Of a stretch of DNA of 35,512 nucleotides, positions 29,494 through 35,512 are shown piece by piece. Within the stretch, counting starts at the first letter, position 1, and each line of letters starts with the position of its first letter. The notes beneath the pieces were generated by a model, which was not told the DNA's origin, did not search any database, and saw only the letters and a list, made by a program, of their open reading frames with translations. This DNA is from Saccharothrix sp. ST-888. GTDB taxonomy: Bacteria > Actinomycetota > Actinomycetes > Streptomycetales > Streptomycetaceae. The position numbers and the translations under genes are program-made. The stretch covers positions 1-35,512 of the forward strand of contig NZ_JYJF01000077.1 of NCBI RefSeq assembly GCF_000955975.1, given 5' to 3'.

Positions 29494-30186
29494 TCAGGTC
29501 CGAGGGGACGGACCCGGGTGGGCGGCCTCGATGCCGCCCAGGATGAGGTCGATGCCGGCCAGGAACTGCTCCCGGTCGTCGTGCTCGGGCAACTGCGCCG
29601 CCACCCGGTGCACGAACGGGTACCGAGCGGGATCGAGCTGGGCCCACTGCTGGGCGATCTCGCTCAGGAAGGCCGTCCGATCGGTCCTGTGCGCGTGCAG
29701 GCGGGCGTTGGCGGCGTTCTGTCCGGCGACGCCGAGGACATGGATCACGAGCGTGGACGTGGCGTCGAACTGCGCTCCCTCGGGCACACCGAGTTCCTCC
29801 AGCCGGCTGCCGAAACCCTCGAAGATCTGCGGAATCGCGGCCAGCCACGGCGCGCGGGAGAGCTGGGTGCCGACCCAGGGGTGTGCGTCGATCGCGTCGA
29901 AGAGCCCGAGCGCGAGGGCCCGGATCGCCTCCCGCGGACGCGCGCCGCCGGCCAGGTCCGCCATGACCCGGGCGATCACGTCGTTGGTGGCCGCCGCCAG
30001 CAGGTCGTCCTTGTTGGCGACGTGCCAGTAGATCGCCCCGCTTCCGGTGGCCAGGTGGGCCGCGAGCGTGCGGAAGGTCAGCGCGCCCTCGCCGTCGGAG
30101 TCGAGGATCTCGATCGCGGCCTCCACGATCCGTTCTTTCGACAGTGCGTCCGTGCGCCGTACAGCCCGCTGCTTCTTGATGGCCAT
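29494..30186 (-). CDS. TetR-family transcriptional regulator
   Basis: This 230-residue regulator starts MAIKKQRAVRRTDALSKERI. It has the TetR HTH at about residues 37-62 (LTFRTLAAHLATGSGAIYWH with VANKDDLLAAA) and a C-terminal domain resembling TetR_C, including ALALGLFDAIDAHPWVGTQL and LVIHVLGVAGQNAANARLHA. This GAIYWHV-type HTH is typical of TetR proteins that sense tetracycline-like or aromatic ligands. It diverges from a TetX-like monooxygenase with nested palindromes in the 80 bp between them, so it very likely represses that gene. The ATG at 30186 is chosen because longer frames read through the operators. Confidence 0.92.
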   Translation of the reverse strand: MAIKKQRAVRRTDALSKERIVEAAIEILDSDGEGALTFRTLAAHLATGSGAIYWHVANKDDLLAAATNDVIARVMADLAGGARPREAIRALALGLFDAIDAHPWVGTQLSRAPWLAAIPQIFEGFGSRLEELGVPEGAQFDATSTLVIHVLGVAGQNAANARLHAHRTDRTAFLSEIAQQWAQLDPARYPFVHRVAAQLPEHDDREQFLAGIDLILGGIEAAHPGPSPRT

Positions 30187-30213
30187 GAACACAGTTTGAC
30201 ATGAATGGAGCAC

Positions 30214-30243
30214 TGTTCCAACATGGGAATGGAACAACATTCC
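30214..30243. promoter_or_regulatory. Nested palindromes, likely TetR operator
   Basis: GGAATG-GAACAA-CATTCC (30226-30243) is a perfect 6-bp dyad with a 6-bp spacer. It overlaps TGTTCCA (30214-30220) paired with TGGAACA (30230-30236). Both lie midway between the divergent TetR and monooxygenase genes in AT-richer sequence. They may bind two TetR dimers or represent alternative registers. Confidence 0.7.
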
Positions 30244-30266
30244 ATCATTGCTTCGAAGGGAACACC

Positions 30267-31421
30267 ATGACGACACCGGTCACGATCATCGGCGCGGGCC
30301 TGGGCGGCCTCACCCTCGCGCGCGTCCTGCACGTCCACGGCATCCCCGCCACCGTCCACGAGGCCGACCCCTCCGCCGAGTCCCGCGCCCAGGGCGGCCA
30401 GCTCGACATCCACGAGGAGGACGGACAGCGCGCCCTCGCGGACGCCGGCCTCACCGACGAGTTCGGCGCGATCATCCACGAGGGCGGCGACGCCGCCCGG
30501 GTGCTCGACCAGCACGGCGCGCTGCTGCTGGACATCCCCTCCGACGGCACTGCGGTACGCCCCGAGGTGCTCCGCGGCGACCTGCGCCGGATCCTGCTCG
30601 ACTCCCTGCCCGAGGGGACGGTGCGCTGGGGCAGCAAGGTCACCGACGTCCGGCCGCTCGGCGACGGCCGGCACGAGCTGACCTTCACCGACGGCTCGAC
30701 CGTGACCAGCAACATCCTGGTCGGCGCGGACGGCGCCTGGTCCAGGGTCCGGCCGCTGCTCTCCGACGCCCGGCCCGTCTACACCGGCACGACGTTCGTC
30801 GAGACCTACCTGCACGACGTCGACGAGCGGCACCCCGCGACGGCCGCGTTGGTCGGCCGAGGCGCCATGTACGCACTCGCCCCCGGCAAGGGGATCGTCG
30901 CCCACCGTGAGGCGGGTGGCATCCTCCACACCTACGTCGAGCTGAGCCGTTCGGCCGAGTGGATCGCCGCCACGGACTTCACCGACACCGCGGCCGCGAG
31001 CGCCCGGGTCGCGGCCGAGTTCGACGGGTGGGCGCCGCACCTCACCGCGCTGATCACCGACGGCGAGACCGCCCCGGTGGCACGCATGATCCACACCCTC
31101 CCGAACGGACACCGCTGGGACCGGGTGCCCGGCGTGACGCTGCTCGGCGACGCCGCGCACCTGATGCCGCCGTCCGGCGACGGCGCCAACCTGGCGATGT
31201 TCGACGGTGCCGAACTCGGCAAGGCCATCGCCCAGCACCCCGACGACGTCGAAGCGGCGCTCGCCGCCTACGAGAAGGAGCTCTTCCCGCGCAGCGAGGC
31301 CTGCTACGCGGACGCCCACGAGATTCTTGACCTCTGCCTCGGCGAGCGCGCACCGCAGAGCCTGGTCGACTTCTTCAGCGGGCACCCGGAGGGACAGGAC
31401 GAGGCGGTGGCACAGTCCTGA
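30267..31421 (+). CDS. TetX-like FAD-dependent monooxygenase
   Basis: This 384-residue protein matches the tetracycline-degrading TetX group in length and motifs. It has MTTPVTIIGAGLGGLTLARV with the FAD-binding G9-x-G11-x2-G14, SRAQGGQLDIHEEDGQRALA (TetX has a matching GGTLDLHKGSGQ block), RPEVLRGDLRRILLDSL, the NAD(P)H/FAD DG motif in ILVGADGAWSRVRPLL, and GVTLLGDAAHLMPPSGDGAN with the second FAD motif. These enzymes hydroxylate polycyclic or aromatic substrates using NADPH and O2. The ATG follows GAAGGGAACACC. Divergent control by TetR suggests induction by the substrate. Resemblance alone does not prove tetracycline inactivation, since many actinomycete relatives tailor or degrade other aromatic compounds. 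Confidence 0.9.
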   Translation: MTTPVTIIGAGLGGLTLARVLHVHGIPATVHEADPSAESRAQGGQLDIHEEDGQRALADAGLTDEFGAIIHEGGDAARVLDQHGALLLDIPSDGTAVRPEVLRGDLRRILLDSLPEGTVRWGSKVTDVRPLGDGRHELTFTDGSTVTSNILVGADGAWSRVRPLLSDARPVYTGTTFVETYLHDVDERHPATAALVGRGAMYALAPGKGIVAHREAGGILHTYVELSRSAEWIAATDFTDTAAASARVAAEFDGWAPHLTALITDGETAPVARMIHTLPNGHRWDRVPGVTLLGDAAHLMPPSGDGANLAMFDGAELGKAIAQHPDDVEAALAAYEKELFPRSEACYADAHEILDLCLGERAPQSLVDFFSGHPEGQDEAVAQS

Positions 31422-31975
31422 AGGCGACCGACGCGTTCGGACGACCGGGGGGCTCGTCCTCACCAGGTGAACCGGTGGGAGCTCGACCCGGCGCACCGGG
31501 CGGTGGTACATGCCTTCGCGGACCGGGACCCGCTCGACCGGGCGTGAGGGCCCCTCGACATCCGCGCGGTGGTCGCGGGCATCCGCCCGCAGGCCGGGGA
31601 GGAGCGTGCCGGACGCGACGGTCGGCGGGGCACGGCGGCGCGGCATCGGCCACCCGGCAAAGCCCGACCAGCACGCTCACAAGATCACCGGACTTGGCAA
31701 ACGGCCTTGGGGGTGCCGCCCGCCGCAGGTGAAACGGTATCCCATGGCAACGGGGCGCAGCCCCGCACCACACATCCGGACTCCTCCCTTCCTCCTCGTC
31801 GTACAGAACGATCCGGAGGACCCGGAGCCAGCTCAGTCGCGCGGACACACCCGGCGGCACCGACAAGACAAGCCCTCGATCAAGTAGACATGAACGAGGG
31901 CAGGACCTGGGGAATTACGTGACGCCGGGCCTGGGGAATTGCGGGCTCTGGCGCCGATCTTGTGACGGAGTCGGG
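31422..31975. other. Intergenic region before ISL3 element
   Basis: No gene is supported in these 554 bp. Short frames on both strands are Arg/Pro-rich. Near the right end the 11-mer CCTGGGGAATT occurs twice, at 31906-31916 and 31930-31940, close to where the left terminus of the ISL3 element should lie. I could not find its inverted partner at the other end of the element. Confidence 0.5.
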
Positions 31976-33583
31976 TCAGGGCGTGAGGAGTACGCGTTTG
32001 CGGAGGAAGTCGAGGTTGGCTCGTCCATATCCTTGCCTTTTGAGTAGTTTCGTCCTTGTGACCTGTCCTTCGATCTGGCCGGAGCTCCAGGGGGTGGAGA
32101 GCCCGGCGGTGACGGCGTCGATGTCGCGGCTCAGTCCGGTGACGAGGGAGTGCAGGGCGGGCAGGTCGTCGGCGAGGACGCGTTCCATCCAGGCGGGCAG
32201 TTGGTCGCCGCGCAGGTCGCGCATCATGGTGGCGAAGTCGCGGACGTGGTGGGTGACGGCGTCGAGTTCGGGGCAGTTGGTCCGGATCTCCTTGAGGTCG
32301 GCGGCATCATCGGCTGTCAGGTTTCCGGGGTCGGTCATGATCCAGCGGACGATGCGGCGGGGCCGTGGAGCCGGGCGGCGCACGGGTGGCGCGGCGGTGG
32401 CGGCCTTGAACGGGCGGAGGTAACGCTGGACGGTCTGGATGCTTCCGGCAAAGCCCAGGGCGACGATTTCCTGGTGGAGCTGGGTGCTGTTGTGACAGCC
32501 CTCGTTCCATCGCTGGTGGAGGTGGGGCTTGTACTCGTCCAGGATGGTGGAGCGGTTCGTCGCTTTGACCAGCAGTTCGTCGATGCTGGCGGCGCGGACG
32601 AAGCGGCGCACGGTGGACCGGTCCAGCTGCAGTGTCCGGCAGATGTTCTCCAGCGTGCTGCCGCCCTCCAGGAGCTGTTGCACGGCGGTGTAGCGTTCCC
32701 TGGTCCGGGTCACCAGGCGGCGCTCTCGTCCGCAGACGTCGAGCATCCCGGCAGCCGGTGCTGGCGGCGGTGGCGTCTGCCAGATGTCGTCGCTGGTCGG
32801 CGGGGCGGCCGGTACGGTGTTCTCGAACGTGGTTCGGACGCAGGTGTGGTGGGCGGCGACGGTCTTTTCGACGGCCTCGCCGAGGTTGTGCCACAGATGC
32901 CAGGCGTCGGCGACCTGCACTGCTTGCGGGGCGCCGCTGCGGGCGCCCTCGGCATAGGCTCCGGCGCGGTCCCGGCAGATGATCTCCACTTCCGGATGGC
33001 GCTTCAGCCAGGCGGCCAGCGGTTCGGCGTCCCGGCCGGGCAGCACGTCCACCGGGCGCCGTCTCTCCAGGTCCACCAGGATCGTGGCGTACGAGTCCCC
33101 CTTCCGCAGGGCGAAATCATCGACACCGAGCACACGGATCTGTCCGACGGGATCTTCCGGCGTGGCCCGGACCAGACGTAACAGGGTGTCTTTGGCGACG
33201 CGCAGGCCCAGCATCCCGGCCAGGCGGGCTCCCGCGCGGCCGGCCAGTGCGAGAGCGATCGAGGTCAATTGCTCACGCACCGGTGGCGTGTACCGGGCAT
33301 GCGGGCTCGTCAGCCCCGTGATCTGCTCGGCGAACGTCACCGCCCGACACGCCGGGTTCGGGCACTTGAACCGCCGAACCAGCAGCTCGATCACCACGCT
33401 GGCACCACCGACCGCGGCATCCGCCAACCGTCGCACATACCGGCCATGCACCCGGTCCGAGCCACTACCGCAGTGCGGGCAGTCCGCACCCGCCGAGCGG
33501 GCCCGCGCATGTAACGTGACAACCCCGGCCGCAGCCAAATCCACCAACTCCACCACGACACCGGCCAGATGAGGGAACAACAC
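31976..33583 (-). CDS. ISL3-family transposase, apparently intact
   Basis: This 535-residue protein is a full-length ISL3 transposase. The zf-ISL3 zinc-binding region has CPHCGSGSDRVHGRYVRRL and RRFKCPNPACRAVTFAEQ. The DDE_Tnp_ISL3 catalytic region has RVLGVDDFALRKGDSYATIL with the first Asp pair and IICRDRAGAYAEGARSGAP with the next Asp. A central HTH insertion (ICRTLQLDRSTVRRFVRAA) follows, and the end carries the typical WSSGQIEGQVTRTKLLKRQG with the catalytic Glu. No frameshift is seen, so of the transposases in the window this is the only one likely to be active. The terminal inverted repeats were not located with confidence. Confidence 0.92.
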   Translation of the reverse strand: MLFPHLAGVVVELVDLAAAGVVTLHARARSAGADCPHCGSGSDRVHGRYVRRLADAAVGGASVVIELLVRRFKCPNPACRAVTFAEQITGLTSPHARYTPPVREQLTSIALALAGRAGARLAGMLGLRVAKDTLLRLVRATPEDPVGQIRVLGVDDFALRKGDSYATILVDLERRRPVDVLPGRDAEPLAAWLKRHPEVEIICRDRAGAYAEGARSGAPQAVQVADAWHLWHNLGEAVEKTVAAHHTCVRTTFENTVPAAPPTSDDIWQTPPPPAPAAGMLDVCGRERRLVTRTRERYTAVQQLLEGGSTLENICRTLQLDRSTVRRFVRAASIDELLVKATNRSTILDEYKPHLHQRWNEGCHNSTQLHQEIVALGFAGSIQTVQRYLRPFKAATAAPPVRRPAPRPRRIVRWIMTDPGNLTADDAADLKEIRTNCPELDAVTHHVRDFATMMRDLRGDQLPAWMERVLADDLPALHSLVTGLSRDIDAVTAGLSTPWSSGQIEGQVTRTKLLKRQGYGRANLDFLRKRVLLTP

Positions 33584-33930
33584 CTCGAAACTCCGCGAAG
33601 AACACGCGAGACATGATCACAGCCAACCGCTGCTTCCTCGCGTACTTCTCTCCGTCATGCTTGCCGGACCAGGAGCGTGAGCGCAGCCCGGGCCCTGCGC
33701 GGCACGCAGGGCCCAACATGGGGGCCAGTAGCGCGGGTTCGGCCACTTCGTACGGCATCGTGGCCGGTCAGTGATGGCGTACCGGCCCGGCGGGAAGATC
33801 GCTGGGTATAGTGCAGGCGTTTCGGGGAACCGGCGACCCGGAGTCGGTCGACCTCACGCGCCACCTCGCGTTCATCGACATCCGGGACCCTGGGAGCCCC
33901 GATAACCCATATCGCTGAGGAGGCCGTCCC
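33584..33930. other. Gap between ISL3 transposase and SDR gene
   Basis: No gene is supported. The right end of the ISL3 element should lie in the first part. A hairpin is present further on, and the final 100 bp should contain the promoter of the SDR gene, for which I could not pick out firm -35/-10 boxes. Confidence 0.5.
33690..33714. terminator. 10-bp perfect stem-loop
   Basis: GGGCCCTGCG (33690-33699) pairs perfectly with CGCAGGGCCC (33705-33714) around a 5-nt loop. It has the form of a rho-independent terminator without a U-tract. The gene it served is not obvious, since the neighbouring ISL3 transposase reads away from it, so it may be left from DNA present before the IS insertion. Confidence 0.6.
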
Positions 33931-34629
33931 ATGGAACCCGTCACGCTGATCACCGGTGGCTCGACCGGAATCGGCGCCGCCACCGCCCGCGCCCTGTTCA
34001 AGCAGGGCCACCGCGTGGCCGTCACCGGACGTGACGCGGACAAGCTGGCCGCCTTCGCCGCTTCGGCCGGAGCGGGCGAGCGGCTGCTGACGATCACCGG
34101 CGACACCAGCGACGCTTACGACGTCGCCTCCGCCGTGCGCCGCGTGGTGGACGCGTGGGGCCGCCTGGACAACGTCATCGCCAACGCCGGTTTCTCGCTG
34201 CCCGGCAACCTGGAGAGCCACACCCCCGAGGACATGCGCGCCATGGTCCTCACCAACGTCCTGGGCCCGGCCCTGCTGGTGCGGGAGACCCTGCCACATC
34301 TCAGGGACTCCAAGGGCCGGATCGTGATCATCGGTTCGGTCGCCGGGGTGCGCAACACGCCTGGCAACCTGTACTCGGTCACCAAGTGGGCCGCGCACGC
34401 GCTGGCCGAGAACACCCGGCTGCTGGTCGGCAAGGACGGAGTCGGCGTGACCGTCGTCGCCCCCGGGGTGGTGGACACCCCGTTCTGGGACGAGCGCGGC
34501 GGCACCCCCGAGGCGGCGCCGGCGATGACCGCCGAGCAGATCGCGGACACGATCGTCTTCGCCGTCAACCAGCCCGCGGGCGTGGACATCAACCACATCA
34601 CCATACGGCCGACCGGGCAGCTCGGCTGA
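33931..34629 (+). CDS. Short-chain dehydrogenase/reductase (SDR)
   Basis: This 232-residue classical SDR has LITGGSTGIGAATARAL for cofactor binding (TGGSTGIG, 8-15), NVIANAGFSL for the NAG motif (about 84-88), IVIIGSVAGV with the catalytic Ser136, and LYSVTKWAAHALAE with Tyr148 and Lys152. An Arg at position 34 after the second strand (VTGRDADKLA) suggests NADP preference. The ending VAPGVVDTPFWDERGG and NHITIRPTGQLG match the SDR group similar to YdfG-type serine/3-hydroxy acid dehydrogenases, but the substrate is not certain. It is followed by a strong hairpin terminator and appears to be transcribed alone. Confidence 0.92.
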   Translation: MEPVTLITGGSTGIGAATARALFKQGHRVAVTGRDADKLAAFAASAGAGERLLTITGDTSDAYDVASAVRRVVDAWGRLDNVIANAGFSLPGNLESHTPEDMRAMVLTNVLGPALLVRETLPHLRDSKGRIVIIGSVAGVRNTPGNLYSVTKWAAHALAENTRLLVGKDGVGVTVVAPGVVDTPFWDERGGTPEAAPAMTAEQIADTIVFAVNQPAGVDINHITIRPTGQLG

Positions 34630-34655
34630 CGCCGCGCTCCCAACGACCGCACGAC

Positions 34656-34707
34656 AAGGCGCCTTCGCCCCCGCCGCGTACCACGCGGTGCAGGCCGAAG
34701 GCGCCTT
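34656..34707. terminator. Long stem-loop terminator after the SDR gene
   Basis: AAGGCGCCTTCG (34656-34667) pairs perfectly with CGAAGGCGCCTT (34696-34707). A second small stem, CCGCG (34674-34678) with CGCGG (34684-34688), lies in the loop. It starts 27 bp past the SDR stop codon and also faces the decayed oxidase gene on the opposite strand. Confidence 0.75.
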
Positions 34708-34732
34708 CGGGCGTCCGGGTGGACGCGCGGCG

Positions 34733-35132
34733 TCAGGGGGAGAAGTGGGCGCCCCCGGGAAGGACCACCCCGGACCGCTCGAAGTCGGCCACGGTGGGCG
34801 CCCCCATCAGGGCCATGACCTCCTCGAACTCGCCCATGAGCAGCCGCAGGACGTCCGCGACGCCCTCCGCGCCGGAGTGGACGAGCCCCCACAGGGCCGG
34901 GCATCCGACCATCACGGCGTCCGCGCCCAGCACAGGGGAACCCGTTGGCGGCGTCCCGCGGACAGAACGCCACCCTGGGCGCGTCGACGGTGAGGACCAG
35001 CGCGCGGAAATCGGCGGCCACGGCCCGGCGGATCAGGCCCACCAGGAGGTCGCGGCGCTTGAGCCAGTACAGCTGCAGCCACAGCGGGCTGGTGGCCGCG
35101 GCGGCGATGTCCATTGACACCGACAGCGTCAC
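34733..35132 (-). pseudogene. FMN-dependent alpha-hydroxy acid oxidase, internally deleted
   Basis: Two parts of one enzyme family are joined. From about 35132 to 34945, AAAATSPLWLQLYWLKRRDL and then AVAADFRALVLTVDAPRV match the middle strands of lactate/glycolate/hydroxymandelate oxidases (the WLQLY and LTVD segments). From 34933 to 34733, in another frame, LGADAVMVGCPALWGLVHSG and VADVLRLLMGEFEEVMALMG match the C-terminus, where GADAVMVGRPxLWGL is usual; the Arg that normally follows G is Cys here. The N-terminus and the catalytic His/Arg region between the two fragments are missing. This is a dead gene with both a truncation and an internal deletion. Confidence 0.8.
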
Positions 35133-35229
35133 AAGATCAGCGCCAGAGCCGAATTGCGTGATCGTTCACACCAGCCCCTGACCGAGACACGAACGAAGGT
35201 GGACACGCCCTTCGCCGCGTTAACCCACA

Positions 35230-35512
35230 GTTCGCCGAGAACCTGACCGACCGCCAGCTGAGATGGCAGTCCGGGCAATCGACTGGGAGTATGCGCTCGG
35301 CCTGGAACTTGCCGCATCGACTGGACGACACGTCAGGTCCGCTGCCCCCGGGCCGCACCAGCAGCGGCTGGTATCCCGTCCAGCAGCACGGCCACGACGC
35401 TATCGTGATCGAGTTCGCCCGCGCCGACTGCCGCCCTTGTCCCTCCCGCGACAAGTGCACCACCGCGGCCAAGGGCCGTCGCATGCTGACCCTACGACCC
35501 CGCGAGCTGCAC
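35230..35512 (+). pseudogene. IS1182-family transposase, internal and C-terminal fragments
   Basis: Reading starts abruptly at 35230 with the equivalent of FAENLTDRQ (35231-35257). After a small deletion that changes frame, AEMAVRAIDWEYALGLEL follows (35257-35310), the segment that comes next in IS1182 transposases. A larger deletion then joins this to GRTSSGWYPVQQHGHDAIVI, EFARADCRPCPSRDKCTT and KGRRMLTLRPRELH, part of the later Cys-rich region (CRPCPSRDKC), in another frame. The gene runs off the window edge. Its first codon continues the fragment at 23196-23443 without gap or overlap beyond a shared CA dinucleotide. Confidence 0.8.

Noticed and set aside
31469..31546. Short frame starting MNRWELDPAHRAVV after the monooxygenase
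   Set aside because: Only about 25 codons, no ribosome binding site and no known family.
30078..31646. Minus-strand frame of 522 codons opposite the TetX-like gene
   Set aside because: It crosses the operator region and two genes and has no conserved motif.
31906..33640. Terminal inverted repeats of the ISL3 element
   Set aside because: A partial match between the left flank (GGCTCTG) and the reverse complement of the right flank (GGCTGTG near 33640) needs gaps and is too short to define the ends.
1..35512. CRISPR arrays, tRNA or rRNA genes, replication origin
   Set aside because: No regularly spaced direct repeats with unique spacers were seen. The only tandem arrays are the 10-mers at 6511-6570 and the in-gene repeats, and no tRNA-like cloverleaf or rRNA sequence was recognised by eye.

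Overview
The window reads as high-GC actinomycete chromosome, most likely Streptomyces or a close relative such as Kitasatospora. The basis is strong codon-position GC bias, frequent GTG/TTG starts, AcpS/MoeZ/mycothiol-type families typical of actinobacteria, and Streptomyces-like insertion sequences. No rRNA, tRNA or CRISPR array was seen. The remains of five IS families suggest an accessory, recombination-prone region.

Layout. (1) 493-3693: a SAM methyltransferase, then an IS110 transposase broken by two compensating frameshifts, then a 3'-truncated ISAs1 transposase. (2) 3808-6370: a two-repeat lipoprotein and a uronate-dehydrogenase-like SDR. (3) 6631-22028: a fatty-acyl biosynthetic locus bounded by two strong hairpin terminators (6576-6622 and 22039-22081). 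Its left arm, on the minus strand, runs FAAL - ubiquitin-like sulfur carrier - double-hotdog thioesterase - acyl-CoA dehydrogenase - ACP - acyl-CoA dehydrogenase fused to a methyltransferase-like domain. Its right arm, on the plus strand, is moeZ-like E1/rhodanese - MFS exporter, followed by ACP-like protein - diiron acyl-ACP desaturase - AcpS-type transferase - hotdog thioesterase - second FAAL - enoyl-CoA hydratase/isomerase. (4) 22154-22942: a mycothiol-dependent maleylpyruvate-isomerase-family protein. (5) 23196-35512: a patchwork of small redox genes with their regulators (MDR oxidoreductase/TetR, NAD(P)-binding protein, IMPase-like protein/LysR, TetR/TetX-like monooxygenase, SDR) mixed with IS607, ISL3, tyrosine-recombinase and hydroxyacid-oxidase remains.

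The locus at 6631-22028 is the best candidate for an undescribed system. Two FAALs would each activate a fatty acid as acyl-AMP and load it on a dedicated carrier protein. A pathway AcpS would supply phosphopantetheine. A diiron desaturase, two acyl-CoA-dehydrogenase-type flavoproteins and an enoyl-CoA hydratase/isomerase would introduce or move unsaturation, and hotdog enzymes would release or transfer the product. A MoaD/ThiS-like protein ending in Gly-Gly sits in the FAAL operon, and its likely activating and sulfur-loading enzyme (MoeZ type) is transcribed divergently about 0.3 kb from the FAAL. That suggests the product carries sulfur delivered as a protein thiocarboxylate. I see no PKS or NRPS in the window and do not recognise a known product.

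A second notable point: an IS1182-type transposase is split exactly between a 5' piece ending at 23443 and a 3' piece resuming at 35230, in the same orientation. Region 5 may therefore be an 11.8-kb insertion into one old IS copy. One ACP (9057-9389) has no ATG, GTG or TTG start; its only well-placed initiation codon is ATC.
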